The notes under the pieces were generated by a model. The model made no database searches and had not been told where the DNA came from. It saw nothing but the letters and a program-made list of their open reading frames with translations. Of a stretch of DNA of 64,000 nucleotides, positions 43,698 through 53,185 are shown piece after piece. How positions within the stretch are numbered: position 1 is the stretch's first letter; each line of letters starts with the position of its first letter. The stretch covers positions 172,640-236,639 of the forward strand of contig CACNSY010000001.1 in assembly GCA_902623255.1 (NCBI GenBank), in the 5' to 3' direction. The DNA is from an uncultured Alphaproteobacteria bacterium (GTDB taxonomy: Bacteria > Pseudomonadota > Alphaproteobacteria > HIMB59 > GCA-002718135). The position numbers were made by a program, and so were the translations under genes.

Positions 43698-44976
43698 AGT
43701 ACTTAAAACCCAATTCTTTTAAATCTTCAGGGATATAAATATTTCTTAGATCAAAAATTATTTTTTCTTTTAAATTTTCTGATATTTTTTTGAAATTTAA
43801 TGCCCTAAATTCATTCCATTCTGTTCCGATAATAATTGCCGATGCTCCGTCACAAGCTTCATAAGCAGAATTGAAAAAAATAAGATTTGAATTTTCTTTT
43901 TTGGCATTATTCATTGCTTTGGGATCATAACATTGAACATTATATCCTTTTTCAAATAAGTTAGATGCAATTTTCATAGAAGTAGAATCCCTAACATCGT
44001 CAGTATTAGGCTTGAAACTTAAACCCAAAAAACAAATAGTAGATTTATTTTCAATATTGGAAACTATTTTATCTGAAATTTTTATTATACGATCTTGGTT
44101 AGATTTATTAACAGCATTAACAATTGATAAATTAATATTTTTGTTTTTAGCAGTTGAAGCAAATGCTTTAACATCTTTTGGAAAACATGAGCCACCAAAT
44201 CCTGGTCCAGCATTTAAAAATTTAGACCCAATTCTTTTATCTATACCCATGGCGTATGCAACTTGCTGAATATCAGCACTAACAACTTCACATAAATCAG
44301 CAACCTCATTAATAAAGGCTATTTTGGTTGCTAGAAAGCTATTAGATGCGTATTTAATAATCTCAGATGTTTCTAATGATGTAGACACGATTGGAGTTTC
44401 TTTAAGAAATAATGGTCTATAAAGTTCTCTCATTATATTTTCAGATTTTGTATTTTCTGCTCCAATAACTATTCTATCTGGCCTAATAAAATCATTGATT
44501 GCAGATCCCTCTCGAAGAAATTCTGGATTGGATACGACATCAAAAAGTTTTTGATCTATTTTATTTGAAATAATTTTTTTAACCTCCCTAGTAGTTCCAA
44601 CTGGAACAGTAGATTTAGTTACAACTAAAGAATATTTTTTTATGCTATGAGCAATTTCTTCAGCAACTTGATAAACAAAACTTAAATCAGCCTCATCCTC
44701 TAATCTTCTTGTTGGGGTTCCTACAGTAATAAAGATTATATCTGTATTATCTAAGTTATTTTTAATAGTTGATTTAAAAGATATTAATTTTGTTTTATTA
44801 ATATGCTTGTCTAGAAGTTCATCCATACCAGGTTCAAAAAATGGACACTTGCCTGATTTGAGCATTTCCAGGCGTTTATCATCTTTGTCTACACATGTTA
44901 CAGAATAACCAAATTCGGCAAAACATGCTCCTGTTACCAACCCAACATAACCGGTCCCAACTATAGTAAGATTCAT
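43681..44976 (-). CDS. UDP-glucose 6-dehydrogenase
   Basis: 431-residue NAD-dependent enzyme that makes UDP-glucuronate. N-terminal Rossmann fold IVGTGYVGLVTGACFAEFGY, catalytic Cys in GPGFGGSCFPKDVKA, the conserved VVTKSTVPVGT and FLGLSFKPNTDDVRDS. Length and order fit UGD/KfiD/RkpK proteins. It is the first gene of a two-gene operon with the phosphohexomutase. Confidence 0.94.
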   Translation of the reverse strand: MNLTIVGTGYVGLVTGACFAEFGYSVTCVDKDDKRLEMLKSGKCPFFEPGMDELLDKHINKTKLISFKSTIKNNLDNTDIIFITVGTPTRRLEDEADLSFVYQVAEEIAHSIKKYSLVVTKSTVPVGTTREVKKIISNKIDQKLFDVVSNPEFLREGSAINDFIRPDRIVIGAENTKSENIMRELYRPLFLKETPIVSTSLETSEIIKYASNSFLATKIAFINEVADLCEVVSADIQQVAYAMGIDKRIGSKFLNAGPGFGGSCFPKDVKAFASTAKNKNINLSIVNAVNKSNQDRIIKISDKIVSNIENKSTICFLGLSFKPNTDDVRDSTSMKIASNLFEKGYNVQCYDPKAMNNAKKENSNLIFFNSAYEACDGASAIIIGTEWNEFRALNFKKISENLKEKIIFDLRNIYIPEDLKELGFKYYGTGK

Positions 44977-45092
44977 TATTTTAAGATTTTTCTTTTTTTT
45001 GCTAAATAAACTAAATATTACTCATTTGTTATAAAATAATGTTTAGAAAATTACTGGAAAAATTTTAATTTTTTATTAATTATAAAGAAAAT

Positions 45093-46103
45093 ATGTCAAA
45101 TAGTAAAAAAATACAAACAGGTATTAACAACATATCAAACGAGTGGTTTAGGGCAAATATAGATCGCAAAACACTTAAAAATCTGTCTAAAAGAACAGAT
45201 TATGAGGGGTGGAAGCATATTATAATATTTACACTAACTTTAACTGGATTAGGCCTACTTTCAGCTTACTTCTGGCAAACTTGGTGGTTTATTCCTGCAT
45301 ATCTTGCTTACTGTATGTTTTGGGGAGGTGCAGATGCTATATGGCATGAGTGTGGTCACAGAACAGCATTTAGAACGCGTAAACTAAACGACTTCTTTTA
45401 TCATATTGCAAGCTTTATGAATACTTTTGAACCTGTTAGATGGAGATGGAGTCACTCTCTTCATCATAGTTATACAGCATCTGTTGATCCCCATGACTAT
45501 GAAGTAGATGCAAGTATATTTTCCAAGCATACACTTTTTAGTTTTTTGATCAATTTTATTCCTGGTATTGGTTTTTTTAGTATCCATAAATCACTTTATG
45601 TTGAAATTATAAAACATGCCTTTGGAATTAAAACAGAAGTAATGAGAGATTGTATTCCTGAAGATAAAATTAAGAATTGCATTAATAGTTCAAGAATTTT
45701 TGTTTTTCTTTGGATATCAATAATTGCTTTTTCAATTTACTTTGCATCATTACTTCCAATTTTATTATTTTTAGTACCAAAATTCTTTGCGATTAATGGT
45801 ATTTGGGGCGTAACTCAGCATATGGGTTTACAGGAAAATACAAAAGATCACCGCCTCTCTACAAGATCAGTAAGATTAAACCCAATCTTTAGCTTTATAT
45901 ATTGGAAGATGGAATATCATATTGAACATCATATGTTTCCTATGGTTCCTTCCTACAATCTTCCTAAGTTGTATGAAGTAATAAAAGATCAAATGCCAGA
46001 ACCACAAACATTGTATTCTGCATATAAGGAAATAATACCAGCGGTTATTAAAAAATCAAAAAATCCTGACTATTTTATTCCCGTTCAAGTTCCAAATAAT
46101 TAA
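45093..46103 (+). CDS. Membrane fatty-acid desaturase, copy 1
   Basis: 336 residues with several membrane spans and three histidine boxes for a di-iron centre: HECGH, HSLHH and HIEHH (in MEYHIEHHMFP). This is the FA_desaturase family; oxygen-dependent enzymes that introduce double bonds in lipid acyl chains. The substrate position is unknown. A second homologous copy is at 53186-54184, on the other side of the sugar importer cluster. A 46-base gap separates it from the aldehyde dehydrogenase. Confidence 0.88.
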   Translation: MSNSKKIQTGINNISNEWFRANIDRKTLKNLSKRTDYEGWKHIIIFTLTLTGLGLLSAYFWQTWWFIPAYLAYCMFWGGADAIWHECGHRTAFRTRKLNDFFYHIASFMNTFEPVRWRWSHSLHHSYTASVDPHDYEVDASIFSKHTLFSFLINFIPGIGFFSIHKSLYVEIIKHAFGIKTEVMRDCIPEDKIKNCINSSRIFVFLWISIIAFSIYFASLLPILLFLVPKFFAINGIWGVTQHMGLQENTKDHRLSTRSVRLNPIFSFIYWKMEYHIEHHMFPMVPSYNLPKLYEVIKDQMPEPQTLYSAYKEIIPAVIKKSKNPDYFIPVQVPNN

Positions 46104-46110
46104 ACTATAC

Positions 46111-46140
46111 TTGACACATCTTTAGCTTTAGTTTTATCTA
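46111..46140 (+). promoter_or_regulatory. Possible promoter for the aldehyde dehydrogenase gene
   Basis: A perfect TTGACA (46111-46116) with TATCTA 18 bases downstream (46135-46140). The start codon is only nine bases after this -10 box, which would make the transcript nearly leaderless; no ribosome site is visible. Confidence 0.4.
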
Positions 46141-46149
46141 TATCTTTAT

Positions 46150-47586
46150 ATGGAGTTAAGAAATTTTATTGACGGTAAATTTATTGATTCACTCTCTAAG
46201 AAAAATATTCCTGTTTTAAATCCAGCTAATCAAAAAATTGTAGGTAATATTGATGAGGCCTTGGATGAAGAAATTGATTTAGCTTTCAAAGCTGCAAAAA
46301 AAGCATTCGATAAAAGAATTTTGGTCGATATGGATGCAAAAGATAAATCAAATATGATGAGAGCTATTGCTAAAAAATTAAGAGAACGAAAAGAAGAAGG
46401 AGGTAAACTCCTTAGCCAAGAAAATGGTAAAACGATTAAACAATGTATAGATGAATTTAAAGGTGCTGCCGATACTTTCGATTTTTATGCTGGACTAACA
46501 GATAAAATAGAAAATAAACTTATACCTTCTGGAAATGATACTTTAAATTATGTTGTCCTTGAACCTTTTGGTGTGGCTCTTCAAATTGTTCCTTGGAATT
46601 ACCCTGTTTCTATTTTTTCAGGAATGGTTGCACAAAACTGGATTGTTGGAAATACAATAGTTATCAAACCTCCTGAATTGTGTCCTATATCATCTAATTT
46701 TTATGGTCAAATTTTTAAAGATGTTGGCGTGCCAGATGGAATTATAAATATTGTTCATGGTTATGGTGAAACAACTGGACGAAAACTAGTTCAACATCCT
46801 GGAAGTGATTATATTGTTTTTACAGGATCGCCTGAAGTTGCTTCAGAAATTCTAAAAGAAACAGCAGATAGAATTATACCTACTCATTTTGAATTAGGAG
46901 GAAAGTCTGCAGCTATAATCTATCCTGATGCCGATATTGACAAAGCTGTTGATAGTACAGTTAAAGGAATTTTTAAACCTAATGCTGGTCAAATATGTGT
47001 GGCAATGTCTAGGGTTATTGTTCATCCAAAAATCAAAGATGAATATATGACAAAATTAGTTGCCAAAACTCAAAAACTAAAAATAGGTGCGGGAGACGAA
47101 GATGGAACTGAAGTGACACCTTTAATTTCAACTGATCAAATGCAAAGGGTATCAAATTATGTCAAATCAGGAATACAATCTGGAGCTACTTTAACAATAG
47201 GCGGAGATAAAGCTGAAAGAGTTGATGGAAATTTCTATCAACCAACTATTTTTGATAATGTTAAAGTTGATGCTACAATTGCTCAAGAAGAAATTTTTGG
47301 TCCTGTAACATCAGTATTTGATTTTGAAGATGAAGAAGAAGCAATAAATATAGCCAACTCAACTAAATATGGTCTAGCTTCTGGAGTATTCACTTCAGAT
47401 GATCAAAAAGCTAAATGGACAGCAGATCGAATTCAAGCTGGAATTATTTGGCAAAATGATTGGTTTGTCGATGGAAATAACCTTCCTGGCGGTGGTTACA
47501 AAAGATCTGGTTATGGAAGAGATGGCGGAGTTGACGGTGTTTATAGTCATGGTCAAACAAAGCGCATAAGTAAAAGACTCTACTAG
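46150..47586 (+). CDS. NAD(P)-dependent aldehyde dehydrogenase
   Basis: 478 residues. Catalytic elements present: ELGGKSAAIIYPDADI (Glu), NAGQICVAMSRVIVHP (nucleophile Cys) and EEIFGPVTSVFDF (Glu of cofactor binding). The group resembles betaine aldehyde or lactaldehyde dehydrogenases. It precedes a CUT2 sugar importer by 68 bases, which has its own promoter, so a role in aldehyde oxidation from that sugar is possible but unproven. Confidence 0.9.
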   Translation: MELRNFIDGKFIDSLSKKNIPVLNPANQKIVGNIDEALDEEIDLAFKAAKKAFDKRILVDMDAKDKSNMMRAIAKKLRERKEEGGKLLSQENGKTIKQCIDEFKGAADTFDFYAGLTDKIENKLIPSGNDTLNYVVLEPFGVALQIVPWNYPVSIFSGMVAQNWIVGNTIVIKPPELCPISSNFYGQIFKDVGVPDGIINIVHGYGETTGRKLVQHPGSDYIVFTGSPEVASEILKETADRIIPTHFELGGKSAAIIYPDADIDKAVDSTVKGIFKPNAGQICVAMSRVIVHPKIKDEYMTKLVAKTQKLKIGAGDEDGTEVTPLISTDQMQRVSNYVKSGIQSGATLTIGGDKAERVDGNFYQPTIFDNVKVDATIAQEEIFGPVTSVFDFEDEEEAINIANSTKYGLASGVFTSDDQKAKWTADRIQAGIIWQNDWFVDGNNLPGGGYKRSGYGRDGGVDGVYSHGQTKRISKRLY

Positions 47587-47615
47587 TTGACATTCATAAA
47601 TATTATCTTAACAAT
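47587..47615 (+). promoter_or_regulatory. Sigma-70-like promoter for the CUT2 importer
   Basis: Perfect TTGACA (47587-47592), directly after the aldehyde dehydrogenase stop, 17-base spacer, AACAAT (47610-47615; four of six). It leaves a leader of about 30 bases before the SBP start. Confidence 0.5.
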
Positions 47616-47654
47616 ATCGTAATAATACTTTTAAATTAATTCATGGGAGGAATT

Positions 47655-48650
47655 ATGAAATTTATTAAATTATTTCTAATCACAGTATTTCTTCTTCCAG
47701 TTTCTATGCATGCATACGCAGCTCCAACTGGACAAGATCTTGGTGATAAATGGTGCTCAGATGTAAAAATGCATTTCTATGCTGGTGGTCCTGAAGCAGG
47801 CGGTTTTGCTGGAATAGTTGCAGCTGGAGCTATGAATGCTATCAGAGATACAGGTGCTGATGCCGAAATCTTATATTCTGAATGGGATTTTGAAAAAATG
47901 GTTCGTCAATTAAGAGAATCAGTTGGGCTTGGAGTAGATGCTATTGCAATGATGGGTCATCCAGGAAATGAAGCTTTAATGCCTCTAGCTAAACAGGCAG
48001 CTGAAAAAGGTATCTTGATGACTTATCAAAACGTTGATCCATCCGAAGTAAGAGCAAAATTCGGTGGTGGATACGTTGGAGCAAATCTAGCAACTCAAGG
48101 TAAGGCTCTTGCTAGAGAAGCAATTAGACAATTTGGATTTAAAGCTGGAGATCACGCAATTGTTATGGTTCCTTTAGGAGATTATGCTAGAGCACAAAGA
48201 GAAGATGGTGCAAGAATCATTTTTGAAGAACATGGCATGACAGTTACTGTACTTGATGGTGATCCAAAATACGCTTCAGATCCTAATATGACAATTCCAA
48301 TTTTTTCAGCAGCACTAAATGCTAATCCTGAAACAAAAGTAATTGTACACTCTGGAAGTGACATCATGAATGTTGCTGAAGGTATAGCAAAAGCTGCTGG
48401 TTATGGACCAAATGAGTTACTTCAAATTGGATTTGATACAAGCCCACAAATTATGTCGGCGTTTGAAAAAGGATATGTTCATCTAACTTCAGACCAGCAA
48501 CCTTTCCTTCAAGGGTATCTTCCAGTTTTATCACTTTGTCAAACGGCTGTACTTGGTACTGGTGCTATAAACCAAGATACTGGTGCAGGATTTGTTGATA
48601 CAAATAATTATCAAGCTGTTAAAGCTCTTGCTGATGCAGGTTTAAGATAG
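47655..48650 (+). CDS. CUT2 sugar-binding protein (FrcB/RbsB type)
   Basis: 331-residue periplasmic binding protein type 1. Signal peptide about 1-23 (MKFIKLFLITVFLLPVSMHA). The core contains MHFYAGGPEAGGFAGIVAAG, YVGANLATQGKALA, and VIVHSGSDIMNVAEGI, which place it in the ribose/fructose binding group. Start at ATG 47655, four bases after GGGAGG; an upstream ATG at 47643 is less likely. It leads an operon with ATPase, permease, ThuA and oxidoreductase genes. Confidence 0.92.
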   Translation: MKFIKLFLITVFLLPVSMHAYAAPTGQDLGDKWCSDVKMHFYAGGPEAGGFAGIVAAGAMNAIRDTGADAEILYSEWDFEKMVRQLRESVGLGVDAIAMMGHPGNEALMPLAKQAAEKGILMTYQNVDPSEVRAKFGGGYVGANLATQGKALAREAIRQFGFKAGDHAIVMVPLGDYARAQREDGARIIFEEHGMTVTVLDGDPKYASDPNMTIPIFSAALNANPETKVIVHSGSDIMNVAEGIAKAAGYGPNELLQIGFDTSPQIMSAFEKGYVHLTSDQQPFLQGYLPVLSLCQTAVLGTGAINQDTGAGFVDTNNYQAVKALADAGLR

Positions 48651-48662
48651 AAAAAATTATAT

Positions 48663-48688
48663 TGCTAACCCATTTTAATGGGTTAGCA
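48663..48688 (+). terminator. Intercistronic hairpin after SBP gene
   Basis: Eleven-base perfect stem (TGCTAACCCAT / ATGGGTTAGCA) with a four-base loop, 12 bases after the SBP stop and 11 before the ATPase ATG. No T-run follows, so it probably works as a 3' stabiliser of the SBP message rather than a full terminator. Confidence 0.75.
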
Positions 48689-48699
48689 TTCAGAAATTT

Positions 48700-49446
48700 A
48701 TGGAAAATATCATTGAACTAAATAAAGTTACAAAAAGATTTGGCGGTATAACTGCTTTAAACAAAGCATCTTTAAAAGTAACTAAAGGAGAAGTTGTTGG
48801 TCTAATTGGTGATAATGGTGCAGGCAAATCAACTTTAATAAAAACCTTAGTTGGTGTCTATAGTCCTGATGAAGGTGATATTTTGATAAGAGGAGAAAAA
48901 ATAAATGGTTGGAATGCTCTTAAAGCTAGAGAGTCAGGTATTGAAACAGTTTTCCAAGATAGAGCCTTAACCCCACAACAATCGATAGTTAAAAATATTT
49001 TTATGGGTAAAGAACTAAGGTATCCATTAGGTTTTATAAAAGAAAAAGAACAAATTTTTGAGGCAAATAGATTAATTAGAGAAATAGGTTTTACATCAAA
49101 ATTAATTAATGCAGAGTCTCCAGTTGGAAATTTATCAGGAGGTGAAAGGCAAGGTGTAGCAATTGCAAGAGCTATCTATAATAATGCAGAATTAATTGTT
49201 CTTGATGAACCAACCAATAATTTATCACTAAATGAAACACAAAAAGTTTTTGATTTTGTTTTAAATGTGAAAAAATCAAATAGATCAGTACTATTTATTG
49301 GTCATAATATTTATCATGTTTATGATATATCAGATAGATTTGTAATTTTAGATAGAGGGGAAGTTGTTCATCAACTGAATAAGAATGATATATCTACCCC
49401 AGAGGAATTAATGAAAATAATGAGAGATACAATTAGGACACACTAA
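48700..49446 (+). CDS. CUT2 sugar ABC transporter ATPase, single-domain
   Basis: 248 residues with one ABC domain: Walker A GDNGAGKST, signature LSGGERQGVAIARAI, Walker B ELIVLDEPTNNLS and GHNIYHVYDI for the switch His. Most CUT2 ATPases (RbsA, XylG) have two ABC domains (about 500 residues); one domain with this layout fits the FrcA type of Sinorhizobium. It overlaps the permease start by one base. Confidence 0.92.
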   Translation: MENIIELNKVTKRFGGITALNKASLKVTKGEVVGLIGDNGAGKSTLIKTLVGVYSPDEGDILIRGEKINGWNALKARESGIETVFQDRALTPQQSIVKNIFMGKELRYPLGFIKEKEQIFEANRLIREIGFTSKLINAESPVGNLSGGERQGVAIARAIYNNAELIVLDEPTNNLSLNETQKVFDFVLNVKKSNRSVLFIGHNIYHVYDISDRFVILDRGEVVHQLNKNDISTPEELMKIMRDTIRTH

Positions 49447-50420
49447 TGAGTAATAATAATTCATATTTAAGTAATTACTTTCATAAAAATGGAAGAGCCT
49501 TAGGCAGTATTGGTTATTTTGTACTCTTAATGGTAATTTTTTTTATCGGTGCTCCCGAAGCATGGATTAGACCCAACCTTCATCAATCAGTGTTTGTAAT
49601 GATGCCGACTTTGATATTTTTAACTATCCCTTTAGTTTTTTTGGTTGCATCTGGTGAAATAGATCTTTCGTTTGCCTCTACTTATGCAGTAGCAGCTTAT
49701 GTTTTTGCATTACTAGTTAAGAACGGCGTTGATCCGGCTATTTGTTTTGTTCTTGGTGTTTTTACTGGAGCAGCTATTGGTGCTCTTGTAGGAACTTTAA
49801 TTGTAGTATTTAGGCTCTCATCTCTTGTTGCTTCACTTGGTGTGTTATTTTTATTAAGAGGTGTAATACTATTATTAACAAATAGTAGATCTATTACAAT
49901 TATGGAAGTTGAGAACCACTGGATCTACCCTCTTCTAGTTGGAAATTTTTATGGCTTTCCAATGCAAATATTTTGGGCGGCAATATTTGTAATTTTTTGT
50001 TATTATTTTTTTAATAAACATGTTTTTGGAATTCATATTCAACATGTTGGTGATAATTCTGTTAGCGCTGAACAGATGGGTATCAATGTAAATGCTGTAA
50101 AAATCAAAACTTTCATGTTTGTAGGTATTGGATCTGCTATTGGTGGAATTTTTACAACAATGATAACATATACTTTCTTCCCAACGCAGGGATTTGGTTA
50201 TTTATTATTAGCTCTTGCAGCTGTTTTTGTTGGTGGCACTCCTTATTGGGGAGGATTAGGTACAATTATAGGAGCAGTTTTTGGTGTTGGAATTATCGCT
50301 TACATGGAAATAGGTATAATTGCTATAGGCTGGAGTGGTGAATGGAGACAATTTTTTAACGGCTTAATCATATTGCTTGCATTACTAGGACATCGATTAC
50401 ACGGGGAAAGAGTTAGATAA
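49446..50420 (+). CDS. CUT2 sugar ABC transporter permease (FrcC/RbsC type)
   Basis: 324-residue inner-membrane protein with about nine to ten spans. Conserved RbsC-family parts are VASGEIDLSFASTYAV (the ADxLSVG-like region), FRLSSLVASLGVLFLLRG, GDNSVSAEQMGINVNAVKIKTF and VFVGGTPYWGGLGTIIGAVFG. It overlaps both neighbours by one base (ATGA arrangement), so translation is coupled. Confidence 0.92.
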   Translation: MSNNNSYLSNYFHKNGRALGSIGYFVLLMVIFFIGAPEAWIRPNLHQSVFVMMPTLIFLTIPLVFLVASGEIDLSFASTYAVAAYVFALLVKNGVDPAICFVLGVFTGAAIGALVGTLIVVFRLSSLVASLGVLFLLRGVILLLTNSRSITIMEVENHWIYPLLVGNFYGFPMQIFWAAIFVIFCYYFFNKHVFGIHIQHVGDNSVSAEQMGINVNAVKIKTFMFVGIGSAIGGIFTTMITYTFFPTQGFGYLLLALAAVFVGGTPYWGGLGTIIGAVFGVGIIAYMEIGIIAIGWSGEWRQFFNGLIILLALLGHRLHGERVR

Positions 50421-51205
50421 TGATAAATTTAGTAATTTGGAATGAATTTCTTCATGAAAAAGAAAATGATCAAGTTAAATCTATCTACCCAAAAGGTATA
50501 CATGAATGCATAAAGGAATTTTTATCAAAAGATAAAGAACTTAGTATATCCACTGCAACGCTTGAAGAAAAAGAACATGGCTTATCCGAAGAGTTATTAG
50601 AAAAAACGGATGTATTAATTTGGTGGGGTCATAAAGCACATAAATTGGTTGAAGATAAAATAGTAGATAGAATTCAACAACGAGTATTAGAAGGTATGGG
50701 ACTTTTAGTTTTGCATTCGGGTCATCATTCAAAAATTTTTAAAAGAATGATGGGAACTACTGCTAATCTTCGTTGGGCGGAGAGAGGAGAAAAAGAAAGA
50801 ATTTGGGTTTGTAATCCAGGGCATCCAATTGCGAATGGTCTCGGTGAATATTTTGAAATAGAAATGACTGAAATGTATGGTGAGCCATTTCAAGTTCCAG
50901 CCCCTGATGAAACTGTATTTGTAAGTTGGTTTGAAGGTGGTGAAGTATTTCGATCTGGTTTATGCTATAAAAGAGGAAATGGTAAAATTTTTTATTTTAG
51001 ACCAGGTCACGAAGCATATCCTGTTTATCATAACAAAGATGTACAAAGAGTGATTAAAAATGCAGTGCATTGGGTAAGCCCAGAAAAAACATCTGGTAAA
51101 TGGATCGATTACTTTGGAAGAGGAATTAATAATATGGAAAGAAAAGAACCAGTAGAACCCATTGAAATTAAAGGACCTCAGACTGATCATACCTATAAAA
51201 AATGA
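50420..51205 (+). CDS. ThuA-domain protein
   Basis: 261-residue ThuA family protein with a GATase-like fold. Segments: VIWNEFLHEKENDQ, DVLIWWGHKAH, GLLVLHSGHHSKIFKRMMG, VCNPGHPIANGL, FYFRPGHEAYPVYHN. In Sinorhizobium thuA and thuB act on imported trehalose/maltose-type disaccharides, with oxidation to 3-keto derivatives. Here it is coupled to a CUT2 importer and followed by a dehydrogenase (four-base overlap), the same functional pairing. Confidence 0.88.
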   Translation: MINLVIWNEFLHEKENDQVKSIYPKGIHECIKEFLSKDKELSISTATLEEKEHGLSEELLEKTDVLIWWGHKAHKLVEDKIVDRIQQRVLEGMGLLVLHSGHHSKIFKRMMGTTANLRWAERGEKERIWVCNPGHPIANGLGEYFEIEMTEMYGEPFQVPAPDETVFVSWFEGGEVFRSGLCYKRGNGKIFYFRPGHEAYPVYHNKDVQRVIKNAVHWVSPEKTSGKWIDYFGRGINNMERKEPVEPIEIKGPQTDHTYKK

Positions 51206-52272
51206 TTAAAGTCGCTATAGTTGGAACAGGTGGTATTGCCGAATGGCATGCATCCGCTTTTAAAAATGATAAGAACTCTGATGTGATTGCGGCATGCGAT
51301 GTTAATAATGATAGACTGAATGAGTTTTGTAATAAATTTGGTATTAAAAATAGATACAATAACGTTGATGAACTTCTAGAAAATGAAGATGTAGATGCTG
51401 TATCAAATACAACACCAGATGCTTTTCATAAAGAAATATCGATCAAGGCAATTAAAAAAAATAAACACATTTTTTGTGAAAAACCACTAGCTGAAAATTT
51501 CAATGATGCAAAATTAATGTGTGAAGCACTTGAAGGAAAAAATCTAATTAATATGGTTAATTTTAGTTACCGTAATTCATCTGGGTACCAAGAATTATGT
51601 AAAATGGTCAAATCTGGCAAAATTGGAAATGTATTTCACATGGATGCCAGTTATTATCAATCATGGTTAACTTCAAATTACTGGGGTAATTGGAAAGAAG
51701 AAGATAAATGGCTATGGCGATTATCCACAAAGCATGGCAGTAAGGGTACTCTTGGTGATATAGGTGTTCATATATTTGATTTTGCCTCATTTCCAATTGG
51801 TAAAATAAAAAAATTAAATGCTCATTTAAAAACATTTAAATCTAAGGGTGAAAAAATTAGAGATTATGTATTAGATGCTAACGACACTTTTATTTCTATG
51901 GTTGAATTTGAAAATGGTGCTATTGGCACCGTTAATGCAACTAGATTTGCTACAGGTTATAAAAATAGATTAGAGTTAAGAATATTTGGCGATAAAGGAG
52001 CAGTAAAAATCGAATTTGATGATGCAATAAATGAAGGTAATGAGTTTATGTTTACTAAAGATATACAAAGAGAGTTATCAGGTAAAGAAGATAAACTTAG
52101 ATGGGAAAAAATTAAATGTGAACCTTCTTTAACTAATTTTGAAAAATTTATAAAGTCAATTAAAAATAATAAAAACCACGAACCTGATTTTAGTCGAGGT
52201 GCTGAAATTCAAAATATACTTGATAAATGTTATGAAAGTAGTGAATTAGGTCATTGGATTGATATTAAATAA
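51202..52272 (+). CDS. Gfo/Idh/MocA family oxidoreductase (ThuB-like)
   Basis: 356-residue NAD(P)-dependent sugar dehydrogenase. Rossmann motif GTGGIAEWHASAF, catalytic Lys in CEKPLAEN, and the active-site region GTLGDIGVHIFDF. It overlaps ThuA by four bases and is the last gene of the CUT2 operon. It probably oxidises or reduces the imported sugar at C-2 or C-3 in tandem with ThuA. Confidence 0.9.
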   Translation: MIKVAIVGTGGIAEWHASAFKNDKNSDVIAACDVNNDRLNEFCNKFGIKNRYNNVDELLENEDVDAVSNTTPDAFHKEISIKAIKKNKHIFCEKPLAENFNDAKLMCEALEGKNLINMVNFSYRNSSGYQELCKMVKSGKIGNVFHMDASYYQSWLTSNYWGNWKEEDKWLWRLSTKHGSKGTLGDIGVHIFDFASFPIGKIKKLNAHLKTFKSKGEKIRDYVLDANDTFISMVEFENGAIGTVNATRFATGYKNRLELRIFGDKGAVKIEFDDAINEGNEFMFTKDIQRELSGKEDKLRWEKIKCEPSLTNFEKFIKSIKNNKNHEPDFSRGAEIQNILDKCYESSELGHWIDIK

Positions 52273-52343
52273 CCCTTTTACAAATTCAAAAAATTAAATT
52301 TATAATTTCTATAAATAATAAAAGCTTTCAAATTACAATTATA

Positions 52344-53063
52344 CTACATTAAATATGCTCTACCTCTTTGAATTCCATTAAAAGGATCTATGATATGCTC
52401 AGATGAATATTGAGATAAATAAGCTTTACGATTTTTTTTAGTAATGTTTGCTCCAGAAGAATGAGGTGTTAGACTTGAAAAAATTACTAATGTTCCAGCA
52501 CTTACACAAAGCTGGACAGCTTTTTTTTCATTAACTTTTATACCTAAATCTTTTGATTTGTTTTGCCATATATGTGTCTTCGCATTCTTAATTTTTTTTA
52601 AGTTTATTGGAATAATGCTTAATGCTCCATTTTTTTCTGTAGTATCTGTCAGGGCAAGCCAAACAGATATATATGGTTTATGTTTGAAATGTATATAACC
52701 TGAATCTTGATGCCAGCTAAATGAACTAGGAGTATTAGGATTTTTATTTACTAACTGTTCATTAAACAAATAAATTTTATTACCTAAAAGTTTCGAGGCA
52801 ATTTTTTTCATAAATTTACCTTTAGCGTAAGCGTTTATATGAGAATAATATTCACATTGATTAGCAAAAAATATTTTTCCATTTTGACTAATATCGCCAA
52901 ATTTTTTTCTATTATTATTTGATTGTTCTCTATTAATTCTTTTTTTAAAATCCTTTATCATTTGATCTGCATTTTTATTAAGTTTAATTAAAGTCGACTT
53001 AGGAACAATGTTTGGTAAAACAAGATATCCATTTAGTTCAAAATGTGTTTTATCTATTTGCAT
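52344..53063 (-). CDS. Phytanoyl-CoA dioxygenase (PhyH) family protein
   Basis: 239-residue Fe(II)/2-oxoglutarate-dependent dioxygenase. N-terminal FELNGYLVLPNIVPKS is typical; iron ligands are in SFSWHQDSGYIHF (HxD) and LTPHSSGAN (distal His), with a downstream basic residue (NRKAYLSQYS) for 2-oxoglutarate. Substrate unknown: could hydroxylate a small metabolite or lipid. It is divergent from the second desaturase with a 122-base gap. Confidence 0.85.
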   Translation of the reverse strand: MQIDKTHFELNGYLVLPNIVPKSTLIKLNKNADQMIKDFKKRINREQSNNNRKKFGDISQNGKIFFANQCEYYSHINAYAKGKFMKKIASKLLGNKIYLFNEQLVNKNPNTPSSFSWHQDSGYIHFKHKPYISVWLALTDTTEKNGALSIIPINLKKIKNAKTHIWQNKSKDLGIKVNEKKAVQLCVSAGTLVIFSSLTPHSSGANITKKNRKAYLSQYSSEHIIDPFNGIQRGRAYLM

Positions 53064-53185
53064 AATGATTTTTAAATATCGTATCTAAAAAGACAAAAAA
53101 ATCAATAAATTTGGAAATTATTCATTGTGACAAAAAATAGCTAATTTTGTATTAAAAAATTCCTAAATTAATTGTATAAAAAGGA

